Below, piece after piece: positions 1 to 5,119 of a stretch of 6,530 nt of DNA. The stretch's first letter is position 1, and each line of letters starts with the position of its first letter. Made by a program: the position numbers and the translations under genes. Source of the DNA: JTS-RE9 sp964649195 (GTDB lineage: Bacteria > Planctomycetota > Phycisphaerae > Phycisphaerales > Phycisphaeraceae); contig CAZYPK010000222.1 in NCBI GenBank assembly GCA_964649195.1, positions 1-6,530 on the forward strand. The letters are read 5' to 3'. The notes under the pieces were generated by a model that saw only the letters and a list, made by a program, of their open reading frames with translations, ran no database searches and was not told the DNA's origin.

Positions 1-91
1 GCACCACCGGCGAGCTTTGCACGAAGGTGTGCCCGTGGTTGTGTACGAAGAAGTCGATGAACTGCTGACGGATTTCGCGGCTGGTGAGCAT
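1..91 (-). CDS. alaS: Alanyl-tRNA synthetase, N-terminal 30 codons (runs off the left edge)
   Basis: Read on the minus strand from the ATG at 91-89, the frame gives 30 residues beginning MLTSREIRQQFIDFF, then a GH segment and QSSPVV. This matches the conserved start of class II alanyl-tRNA synthetases (an EIR-x-x-F-x-x-FF segment, then a GH and an SS-x-VP-like segment), the beginning of the aminoacylation domain that charges tRNA-Ala in the cytoplasm. Only about 3% of a normal ~870-residue protein is visible, so motifs 1-3 and the editing domain cannot be checked. No clear Shine-Dalgarno precedes the ATG; instead a 7-bp repeat array begins 5 bp upstream of it. The gene is divergent from the GH57 gene. 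The identification rests on the N-terminal pattern alone, but that pattern is distinctive. Confidence 0.88.
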   Translation of the reverse strand, partial: MLTSREIRQQFIDFFVHNHGHTFVQSSPVV

Positions 92-95
92 GGAT

Positions 96-137
96 GGATT
101 TCGGATTTGGGATTTCGGATTTCGGATTGCGGATTGT
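96..137. repeat. Tandem 7-bp repeat array, six GGATTNN units
   Basis: Six units in exact 7-bp phase start at 96, 103, 110, 117, 124 and 131: GGATTTC, GGATTTG, GGATTTC, GGATTTC, GGATTGC and GGATTGT. The first five bases are invariant and the last two vary. The array lies between the alaS start codon and the nested inverted repeat, so it would be in the alaS leader if transcription starts upstream. Function is unknown. A simple-sequence tract made by slippage is the plain explanation. Confidence 0.9.
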
Positions 138-138
138 T

Positions 139-249
139 GGGAGGGCGAGGCTCCTGCCGAGCCGTTCACTTGTGAAGCCTGTCCGCAGGCTGAACAAGTG
201 AACTTTTGAGGCCTCGTGAAGAACGGCTCGGCGGGAGCCTCGCCCTCCC
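139..249. repeat. Large nested inverted repeat (29-bp arms around an inner hairpin)
   Basis: The outer arms at 139-167 and 221-249 pair over 29 bp with one T-G wobble (155 with 233). Inside, 164-173 pairs perfectly with 194-203 (10 bp) and 176-181 with 186-191 (6 bp) around a TCCG loop. Between these two stems GA (174-175) faces GA (192-193), an arrangement that can form tandem sheared G-A pairs in RNA. The outer and inner stems compete for GTTC at 164-167. No U-tract follows either arm, so it is not a classical terminator. It sits in the divergent alaS/GH57 spacer. It may be a dispersed intergenic repeat, but only one copy is in this window. Confidence 0.85.
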
Positions 250-399
250 TCCATCACCGCCTTGCGGAGAATCGGTTAGTATAACCCTCGTTTGATGCGG
301 GTTCGACTGGGCGGGATCGCGGCGCAATGAAGCGCCAAGGTCATTCGTCGGCCCCTCCCTCCCCCGGAAAAGAGGAACGGAAGTTTTTCAGACCCCTCT
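250..399. other. Rest of the divergent alaS/GH57 spacer, likely promoter region
   Basis: No gene is visible here. Transcription of both alaS (leftward) and the GH57 gene (rightward) is expected to start in or near this stretch. On the minus strand TATACT (283-278) resembles a -10 box, but I find no convincing -35 at 16-18 bp, so I do not call a promoter. The 3' part is rich in C and A runs and ends at the GH57 ribosome binding site. Confidence 0.4.
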
Positions 400-411
400 G
401 AGGCAACACGC

Positions 412-1602
412 ATGGCGTCGGTTTGTTTCTATTTTCAACTTCACCAGCCCTACCGGCTGCGACGGTACAGCGTCTTCGACACCGGCACGAACTACTTCGA
501 CGAGCATCGCAACCGGCAGATTCTCGACCGCATCGTCCACAAGTGCTACACGCCGGCCACGCGGCTCATCCTCGATCTCGTCCGCAAACACGAAGGCCGG
601 TTCCGCGTCGCCTATTCGCTCACCGGCTGCATCCTCGAACAGCTTCGTGATCATCACCCGGCTGTCCTGAAAATCTTTCAGGACCTGGCCGCCACCGGCT
701 GCGTCGAATTCCTCGGCGAAACCCATCACCACTCCCTGGCCTTCCTCTACAGCCGCGATGAGTTCAAGGCCCAGATCACGCTGCACACCAAACTCGTGCA
801 GGAGCTGTTTGGCCAGACGCCCACCGTCTTCCGCAACACCGAACTGATCTACAACAACGAACTGGCCCATCACATCGCCGGCCTCGGCGGATACCACGGC
901 GTGATCGCCGAGGGCGCCGATCACATCCTCACCGGCCGCTCGCCCAACGTCGCCTATCGGCCGCCCAATGAAGACAAGGTGCGGCTGCTGCTGAAGAACT
1001 ATCGCCTGAGCGATGACATCGCCTTCCGCTTCTCCAACCGCGCCTGGGCCGGCTGGCCGCTCACGGCGGACAAGTTTGCCAGGTCCATCGACGCGATCAA
1101 TGGTGAAGGCACGATGTGCAATCTCTTCATGGATTACGAAACCTTCGGCGAGCACCAGTGGGCGGAGACGGGCATCTTCGATTTTCTCAAGGCGCTGCCG
1201 GATGAGGTGCTCAAGGCGAACCCCGGCGCCAATGAGTTCCTGACCCCCAGCGAGAGCATCAGGAAGCATGAGCCGGCGGCGACCTACGATGTGCCTCACA
1301 TGATCAGTTGGGCCGACACCGAGCGCGATCTCTCCGCCTGGCTGGGCAACGCGATGCAGAGCAACGCCCTGCACGAACTGTATAAGCTCGAAGAAATGGT
1401 CAAGGCCACGGGCGACGAGCAACTGCTCCGCGACTGGCGCAGGCTGACCACCAGCGACCACTACTACTACATGTGTACGAAATACTTCGCCGACGGCGAT
1501 GTACACAAGTATTTCAATCCGTATGAATCGCCCTACGACAGCTACATCAACTTCATGAACGTGCTGGACAATCTCAAGACGCGGGCGGAAGCGAAAGGGT
1601 GA
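412..1602 (+). CDS. Glycoside hydrolase family 57, alpha-amylase-like
   Basis: The 396-residue protein carries the conserved regions of GH57 in order. These are HQP at 11-13, GETHHHS at 102-108, FRNTELIY at 140-147 with the expected nucleophile Glu144, MDYETFGEH at 240-248 with the expected acid/base Asp241, and a SWADTERDLSAWLGN segment near 299-313. The C-terminal part, with YYMCTKYF and an SPYDSYINF-like end, matches the short (~400-residue) archaeal/bacterial alpha-amylase-like subgroup. Family enzymes are retaining hydrolases or transferases acting on alpha-1,4-glucans such as glycogen or starch; the exact substrate cannot be read here. No signal peptide is visible, so it is probably cytoplasmic and acts on stored glucan. 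The ATG at 412 is supported by GAGG at 400-403, 8 bp upstream. The glycogen synthase-like neighbour often found beside such genes is absent; gap follows instead, beyond a repeat element. Confidence 0.9.
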   Translation: MASVCFYFQLHQPYRLRRYSVFDTGTNYFDEHRNRQILDRIVHKCYTPATRLILDLVRKHEGRFRVAYSLTGCILEQLRDHHPAVLKIFQDLAATGCVEFLGETHHHSLAFLYSRDEFKAQITLHTKLVQELFGQTPTVFRNTELIYNNELAHHIAGLGGYHGVIAEGADHILTGRSPNVAYRPPNEDKVRLLLKNYRLSDDIAFRFSNRAWAGWPLTADKFARSIDAINGEGTMCNLFMDYETFGEHQWAETGIFDFLKALPDEVLKANPGANEFLTPSESIRKHEPAATYDVPHMISWADTERDLSAWLGNAMQSNALHELYKLEEMVKATGDEQLLRDWRRLTTSDHYYYMCTKYFADGDVHKYFNPYESPYDSYINFMNVLDNLKTRAEAKG

Positions 1603-1604
1603 AC

Positions 1605-1813
1605 CGGGTGCGCCCAATCTTTTGTGGCAAGATATGATTCCGGGGGATTCCGGGGGATTCCGGGTGGCTGGGGCTGAGGCTTTGCGAAGCCCCGGCTCCC
1701 TCGGTTCACCTTGCCGGGGCTTCGCAAAGCCTCAGCCCCAGCCACCCCAAACTTCTCAAACCCCGGTCCCCGGAAGCGGGGCTTTGCGCTGCCACAAAAG
1801 ATGGGCACGCCCG
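1605..1813. mobile_element. MITE-like repeat element with terminal and internal inverted repeats
   Basis: The ends 1605-1629 and 1790-1813 form an imperfect inverted repeat. Thirteen bp are perfect (ATCTTTTGTGGCA at 1617-1629 against 1790-1802). The outer 11-12 bp match with two substitutions and one single-base indel. Inside lie three direct copies of GATTCCGGGK (1636-1665) and a perfect 35-bp inverted repeat (1662-1696 with 1713-1747, 16-nt loop). The element starts 3 bp after the GH57 stop codon. It encodes no transposase and shows no obvious target-site duplication. A non-autonomous transposable element or a dispersed palindromic repeat are both possible. It may incidentally stop GH57 transcription. 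Confidence 0.6.
1662..1747. repeat. Perfect 35-bp inverted repeat (hairpin core of the element)
   Basis: Arms 1662-1696 and 1713-1747 are exact reverse complements, with a 16-nt loop at 1697-1712. In RNA this gives a very stable GC-rich hairpin about 60 nt after the GH57 stop. No run of U follows, so a Rho-independent terminator in the strict sense is not supported. The stem could still protect the GH57 mRNA 3' end. Confidence 0.92.
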
Positions 1814-1826
1814 AATAAGTCCGAGT

Positions 1827-1854
1827 TTGACTTTTCCCCCGTTTTCCCTACCGT
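1827..1854 (+). promoter_or_regulatory. Possible gap promoter (weak)
   Basis: TTGACT at 1827-1832 is a good -35 match. TACCGT at 1849-1854, after a 16-bp spacer, is only a half match to a -10 box. It lies just outside the repeat element and upstream of the two leader hairpins, which is where a gap promoter is expected. Support is by position and the -35 match only. Confidence 0.25.
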
Positions 1855-1864
1855 ACCCGGCTCT

Positions 1865-1902
1865 TCCCGGCACACTGCCGGGACGCATGCCGCCCGGCGT
1901 GC
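1865..1902 (+). promoter_or_regulatory. Two adjacent hairpins in the gap leader
   Basis: Hairpin one pairs TCCCGGCA (1865-1872) with TGCCGGGA (1876-1883), 8 bp perfect with a 3-nt loop. Hairpin two pairs GCATGCCG (1885-1892) with CGGCGTGC (1895-1902), 8 bp including one T-G wobble, with a 2-nt loop (in practice 7 bp with a 4-nt loop). One base separates them, and they end about 50 bp before the gap ribosome binding site. They may be a stabilising or regulatory leader. I recognise no named riboswitch. Confidence 0.5.
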
Positions 1903-1953
1903 TGATGATAAATCTCTTTCCCCCCAACACCCGGATCATCCCCCGGTCTTTCT

Positions 1954-1957
1954 GGAG
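1954..1957 (+). promoter_or_regulatory. Ribosome binding site that fixes the gap start
   Basis: GGAG lies 9 bp before the ATG at 1967. It decides the start, because the reading frame stays open upstream to 1622 through the repeat element, and translating that stretch would add 115 residues with no counterpart in GAPDH. Confidence 0.8.
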
Positions 1958-1966
1958 ACTCGAGCA

Positions 1967-2998
1967 ATGGCTCTCAAAGTCGGCATCAACGGTTTCGGTC
2001 GCATCGGTCGCCTGGTCATGCGGGCCGCTTTCGATCGCAAGGCCCCCATTCAATTCGTCGGCGTCAACGATCTCGTTGCCGCCGACAACCTGGGCTACCT
2101 GCTCAAGCATGATTCCATCCACGGCCGGTTCAACGGCACCGTGGAAAACAAGGGCGAAACCACGCTCGTCGTCAACGGCCAGGAAATCGCCACCTTCTCG
2201 CAGCGCGACCCGGCGCAGCTCCCCTGGGCCGCGCAGGGCGCGGATTACATCGTCGAATCCACCGGCCTGTTCACCGATGCCGAGGGCGCGGGCAAGCACC
2301 TGACCGGCGGCGCCAAGCGCGTCCTCATCTCCGCCCCCACCAAGACGCCCGACATCGTGCCCACCATCGTCATGGGCGTCAACGAAAGCGTCTTCGACAA
2401 GAGCAAACACACCATCGTCAGCAACGCAAGCTGCACCACCAACTGCCTGGCGCCGCTGGCCAAGGTCGTTCATGAAACCTTCGGCATCGCCGAGGGCCTG
2501 ATGACCACCGTTCACGCCATCACCGCCACGCAGCCCACGCAGGACGGACCGAGCAAGAAGGATTGGCGCGGCGGCCGGTCCGCCGGCGTCAATATCATTC
2601 CTTCCTCCACCGGCGCCGCCAAGGCCGTCGCTTTGGCGATCCCCGCGCTCAAGGGCAAGCTCACCGGCATGGCGTTCCGCATCCCCACGGCCAACGTCTC
2701 CGTCGTTGACCTGACCGTCAAGACCGAAAAGGCCACCACCTACAAGGACATCTGCGCCGCCCTCAAGGCCGCCGCCGGCGACGGCCCGCTCAAGGGCATC
2801 CTCGGCTACACCGATGAGGAAGTCGTCTCCACCGACTTCATCCACGATCCCCGCAGCTCCATCTTCGATGCCGGCGCGGGCATCGAACTCAACAGCAACT
2901 TCTTCAAGCTCGTGAGCTGGTACGACAACGAATGGGGCTACAGCAACCGCGTCGTCGATCTGCTCCTGCACATGGCCAAAGCCGACGGCCTGGCATAA
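1967..2998 (+). CDS. gap: Glyceraldehyde-3-phosphate dehydrogenase, type I
   Basis: The 343-residue product has the usual family length (330-345). It oxidises glyceraldehyde-3-phosphate to 1,3-bisphosphoglycerate with NAD and phosphate in glycolysis, reversibly in gluconeogenesis, as a cytoplasmic homotetramer. The Rossmann start is GINGFGRIGR (6-15). The VNDL segment (33-36) places Asp35 where NAD-preferring enzymes bind the adenosine ribose. The catalytic motif SNASCTTNC (152-160) gives the nucleophile Cys156, with its partner His183 in TVHAITATQ. The DGPSKKDWRGGR segment (193-204) and the end motif SWYDNEWGYSNR (317-328) are intact. The start is ATG 1967, set by GGAG at 1954. The gene is monocistronic by context: a repeat element and leader hairpins lie upstream and an intrinsic terminator lies 44 bp downstream. 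Confidence 0.98.
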   Translation: MALKVGINGFGRIGRLVMRAAFDRKAPIQFVGVNDLVAADNLGYLLKHDSIHGRFNGTVENKGETTLVVNGQEIATFSQRDPAQLPWAAQGADYIVESTGLFTDAEGAGKHLTGGAKRVLISAPTKTPDIVPTIVMGVNESVFDKSKHTIVSNASCTTNCLAPLAKVVHETFGIAEGLMTTVHAITATQPTQDGPSKKDWRGGRSAGVNIIPSSTGAAKAVALAIPALKGKLTGMAFRIPTANVSVVDLTVKTEKATTYKDICAALKAAAGDGPLKGILGYTDEEVVSTDFIHDPRSSIFDAGAGIELNSNFFKLVSWYDNEWGYSNRVVDLLLHMAKADGLA

Positions 2999-3041
2999 GC
3001 CGCTCGCGGCTTCGCAACGAACACCCTCATTAAACGAACGC

Positions 3042-3069
3042 AAAACCCTCGGACAACCGAGGGTTTTTT
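3042..3069 (+). terminator. Rho-independent terminator of gap
   Basis: An 11-bp perfect stem (3042-3052 with 3057-3067) has an ACAA loop and runs into six T residues at 3064-3069. It begins 44 bp after the gap stop codon. The A-run on the 5' side would also allow weak function in the opposite direction, but no minus-strand gene ends here. Confidence 0.92.
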
Positions 3070-3095
3070 CATCCTTTGACTCACCCCTGCGCGTT

Positions 3096-3113
3096 CGTCC
3101 GCCGAGGCGGACG
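3096..3113. repeat. Short GC-rich palindrome between gap and the GspE-N-like gene
   Basis: CGTCCGCC (3096-3103) is the exact reverse complement of GGCGGACG (3106-3113), separated by GA. It is an 8-bp arm palindrome, or a 7-bp stem with a CGAG loop. It lies 27 bp beyond the gap terminator, upstream of the next gene. It could be an operator or a dispersed short palindrome; nothing further can be read. Confidence 0.5.
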
Positions 3114-3239
3114 GCCAAATACCCGGCCGCTTGCCGTCCCGTCATTCCCTCCCCTCAATCTCCGCGTTGCTTGTGTCGATGAACACAACAGCCGCGGCCG
3201 GGTCCACTTTCAACATCGCGCCCGGCCGACCAACGAACG

Positions 3240-3245
3240 AAGGAG
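3240..3245 (+). promoter_or_regulatory. Strong ribosome binding site for a GTG start
   Basis: AAGGAG lies 6 bp before the GTG at 3252, close to a full anti-16S match. It supports initiation at this GTG over any internal start. Confidence 0.85.
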
Positions 3246-3251
3246 CCTTCC

Positions 3252-3767
3252 GTGGCGCAGCCGACCAAAGACATCCGCATCGGGCAGATCCTCATCGAAC
3301 GCGGCGTGCTCACCGAGCAGCAGGTGTTCGAAGTCGTCCGGCAGCAGCGCGTGCGTGGGCTGCCTTTCGGCGTGCTTGCCGAGCAGATGTTTGATGTCAC
3401 CGTCGAATCGATCGAGCAGGCCTGGATCGAGCAGTATTTCCGCATGACCGGCGAGTACGAGCTGCGCGAGAAGGACATCGACCTCCGGGCCTTGAAGCTG
3501 ATCAACCGCCGGCAGGCCTGGCAGTTTGAGATTCTGCCGCTGCGCTTCGAGCAGAGCGGCGAGCTGCTGATGGCGGCATCGCGGCATCGGCTGGCGCGGG
3601 CGGTGACCTTCGCCGCCAACCGCATCGAGCCGGTCGTTTACTTCCGCATCGCCAACAGCGATTCGCTCCGCGATTTTCTCCGCAGGCACTACCCGATGCC
3701 GGAGGTGACGGAGGAGATCATCAAGCGGGCAAGAGAGATGGCCTACGATCGCGGGGATGGGAAGTAA
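3252..3767 (+). CDS. Free-standing GspE/PilB N-terminal (MshEN-like) domain protein
   Basis: This 171-residue protein resembles only the N-terminal domain of the type II secretion/type IV pilus assembly ATPases (GspE, PilB, MshE). Residues 9-32 read R-I-G-x-x-L-I-x-x-G-x-L ending QQ, like the first half of the MshEN domain: a helical hairpin with an R-L/I-G motif that binds cyclic-di-GMP in some members. Residues 77-115, with INRRQAWQFEILPL and a GELLMAAS segment, match the second half (helix, then a V-x-PL strand, then an L-x-x-A-x strand). No Walker A or B motif or zinc-binding cysteines follow, and the protein ends in a charged helix (150-171). It is therefore not a motor. It could be a regulator or adaptor of a pilus or secretion ATPase, or a c-di-GMP sensor. 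The start is GTG with a strong ribosome binding site. It is convergent with the lipoprotein gene; no secretion genes are in view. Confidence 0.7.
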   Translation: MAQPTKDIRIGQILIERGVLTEQQVFEVVRQQRVRGLPFGVLAEQMFDVTVESIEQAWIEQYFRMTGEYELREKDIDLRALKLINRRQAWQFEILPLRFEQSGELLMAASRHRLARAVTFAANRIEPVVYFRIANSDSLRDFLRRHYPMPEVTEEIIKRAREMAYDRGDGK

Positions 3768-3960
3768 GAGCGAGCCGCGACGTAACACGTCGCGGACGTG
3801 AACGGCCTGAAGGGGGCGCGAGACGGCGCAGTGGATGGACGGCCTCTTGTCCCACGGCCTCCGTCCTGTATCCCACGGTTTTCGAGGCATTTCACCGCCG
3901 CGCGACTTTCCCCTCCATCAGGCTGTTCACGTCCGCGACTCGTTGAGTCGGGGCTCTGTC
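3768..3960. repeat. Inverted pair of 43-nt REP-like hairpin units
   Basis: Unit one (3768-3810, plus orientation) and unit two (3960-3918, minus orientation) match at 35 of 43 positions without gaps. The inner 22 bp (3789-3810 with 3918-3939) differ at one site. Each unit is a hairpin with a 9-bp stem and a 3-nt AAC loop, followed by a tail GCGGACGTGAACRGCCTGA. Four of the eight differences are two compensatory base-pair swaps in the stem, so both copies keep their hairpin. Unit one begins directly after the stop codon of the GspE-N-like gene, and unit two ends 19 bp from the lipoprotein stop. The 107-bp centre is only loosely palindromic. This resembles the paired REP units of bacterial interspersed mosaic elements. 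Confidence 0.75.
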
Positions 3961-3979
3961 ACCGGCTCTGGTGAAAACT

Positions 3980-4891
3980 TCAGCCCTGCTGCGATTCGAT
4001 GGACTGAGCCGCCTTGGCGGCAAAGGCGCGGACATCAGGGTTGATCTTCTCATCCCCGGCGATGACTCGAACGCGCGGCAGCAGCGCCTGGGCGTCGGAC
4101 CCGCCGATGTTCACCGCCATCGCCAGCGCTTCCATCTTGGTCTGGTCATCGGGATGCGTGAGCGTGTCGGCCAGTTCGAGCAAGGCGCGGTGGAGTTCGG
4201 CATCGGCGCTGCTCTTGGTGGTCTGCGTCCACTCGAGGGTGTTGGTCATGCGGGTATGCCGCGCCTGCCACAACTGCATGCGCTTGTTGGCGGCTTCAAG
4301 TTCATCCATCTGCCGCTGATACTCGGCCGCCTTGGCCGGCCGCTCCTCGACATACTTGCGGAAGAAGGCGACCTCTTCATCGATCTTCACGATGGCTTCA
4401 TCGATCTGGCCCTTCGTCGCGGCATCGGTGGCTTCGCCGGCGGCCTTGGCGGCGCGTTCGCGCGAGCGGAGCATCGTGTCCAGGGCCGACTGAATGGCCA
4501 CGGGCTGATCCGGCGCCAGCCCGCGATGGTCCTGCATGAAGGTCGAAACCCATTTCACAATGTCCTTGGCCCGGCGTTCTTCGAGGTTGTACATCTTCTC
4601 GTTGAACTGGAGCAGGGCGATCATCACTTCCTTCTGCCGCGCCGCCGTCCGCTCCACCGGCTGCACCGGAGGCAGGATGATCACGCCGGCCCGGGCGGTG
4701 TCCTCACCCCTGTGAACCGATCGGGGGGTGCGGTCGGTGTAGATTTCATACTCATCGGGGCCATGCCCCATCGGATCGCTCTTGAAGACGTATTCCTTGC
4801 CTTGCTTGTGGGTGCAGCCCGCGGAAAAAAGCCCCAGGCAGCCCGCCATCGCAAGCACCCGCACTTTGCCCATCATTGACATGCCATTCAT
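3980..4891 (-). CDS. Predicted lipoprotein with coiled coil and HEAT-like C-terminus
   Basis: The 303-residue protein starts at ATG 4891, chosen because GGAG (4903-4900) lies 8 bp upstream; an earlier in-frame ATG at 4942 lacks such a site. The N-terminus has Lys9 and Arg11, a hydrophobic stretch (12-25) and a lipobox-like LFSAGC with Cys26 as the predicted lipidated residue, so export and membrane anchoring are likely. The -3 residue is Ser rather than the usual Leu, which is tolerated but not ideal. Residues ~161-205 are rich in Glu, Lys and Ala in a heptad-like pattern, consistent with a coiled coil. Residues ~230-297 form short paired helices (ALLELADTLTHP, then AQALLPRVRVIA, then VRAFAAKAAQSI) resembling HEAT repeats. 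I do not recognise a named family and assign no function. A structural or scaffolding role at the membrane is a guess from its shape. Confidence 0.8.
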   Translation of the reverse strand: MNGMSMMGKVRVLAMAGCLGLFSAGCTHKQGKEYVFKSDPMGHGPDEYEIYTDRTPRSVHRGEDTARAGVIILPPVQPVERTAARQKEVMIALLQFNEKMYNLEERRAKDIVKWVSTFMQDHRGLAPDQPVAIQSALDTMLRSRERAAKAAGEATDAATKGQIDEAIVKIDEEVAFFRKYVEERPAKAAEYQRQMDELEAANKRMQLWQARHTRMTNTLEWTQTTKSSADAELHRALLELADTLTHPDDQTKMEALAMAVNIGGSDAQALLPRVRVIAGDEKINPDVRAFAAKAAQSIESQQG

Positions 4892-4899
4892 GATCAAAT

Positions 4900-4903
4900 C
4901 TCC
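4900..4903 (-). promoter_or_regulatory. Ribosome binding site that sets the lipoprotein start
   Basis: Read on the minus strand this is GGAG, 8 bp before the ATG at 4891. It places the start at the second in-frame ATG of the frame, giving a normal-length signal peptide, and not at 4942, which would put 17 extra and unlikely residues in front. Confidence 0.7.
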
Positions 4904-4964
4904 ACTGGCGAAATCGACATCGACAACCATACGTTCGAGCAACCCGAAAAGATCGGAAAAGCTT

Positions 4965-5035
4965 TCAGCGGTCAGCTAAGCCATCAGCCATCAGCGATCA
5001 GCCTTCAGCCATCAGCTTTCAGCCTTCAGCTTTCA
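4965..5035 (+). repeat. Tandem 7-bp repeat array, TCAGCNN, plus orientation
   Basis: Seven units in exact phase start at 4984, 4991, 4998, 5005, 5012, 5019 and 5026. Two more start at 4965 and 4972 before a broken 5-bp unit (4979-4983), and a partial one follows at 5033. TCAGC is constant and the last two bases vary (CA, GA, CT, TT, TA, GG). It lies upstream of the lipoprotein gene, roughly 75-145 bp before its start. Confidence 0.92.
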
Positions 5036-5087
5036 CGGTCCCGGAACCACCACTGTTCCCAGCGACATGCTTATCTGCCTTACTCTG

Positions 5088-5119
5088 GCTGATAGCTGAC
5101 GGCTGACGGCTGATAGCTG
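5088..5119 (-). repeat. Tandem 7-bp repeat array of the same family, opposite orientation
   Basis: Units GCTGATA, GCTGACG, GCTGACG and GCTGATA start at 5088, 5095, 5102 and 5109, with a partial unit at 5116. Read on the minus strand they contain the same TCAGC core as the array at 4965-5035. The two arrays face each other across 52 bp and could form a long imperfect hairpin. Confidence 0.9.

Noticed and set aside
278..283. TATACT -10 box on the minus strand for alaS
   Set aside because: A fair -10 match, but no -35 box at the right distance, so a promoter is not claimed.
296..316. tRNA-like GGTTCGACT segment
   Set aside because: It resembles a T-loop, but no anticodon arm or acceptor stem can be formed around it.
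388..1617. Long open frame (409 codons) on the minus strand opposite the GH57 gene
   Set aside because: It mirrors the GH57 gene, whose motifs are clear; the antisense product shows no family pattern and is a by-product of GC-rich codon use.
1622..1966. Upstream in-frame extension of gap by 115 codons
   Set aside because: It runs through the repeat element and the leader hairpins, and GAPDH proteins begin at the MALKVGINGFGR segment, preceded here by a good ribosome binding site.
1706..3145. Open frame of 479 codons on the minus strand over gap
   Set aside because: It is antisense to an unmistakable gap gene and crosses its terminator, with no recognisable domains.
3775..3795. Terminator for the GspE-N-like gene
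   Set aside because: The hairpin is strong but is not followed by T residues; it is better explained as part of the inverted REP-like pair.
3971..4879. Open frame of 302 codons on the plus strand over the lipoprotein gene
   Set aside because: The minus-strand reading has a signal peptide with lipobox, a ribosome binding site and amphipathic helices; the plus-strand reading has none of these.
4965..5119. CRISPR array
   Set aside because: The repeats are 7 bp with no spacers of unique sequence; this is a simple tandem repeat.
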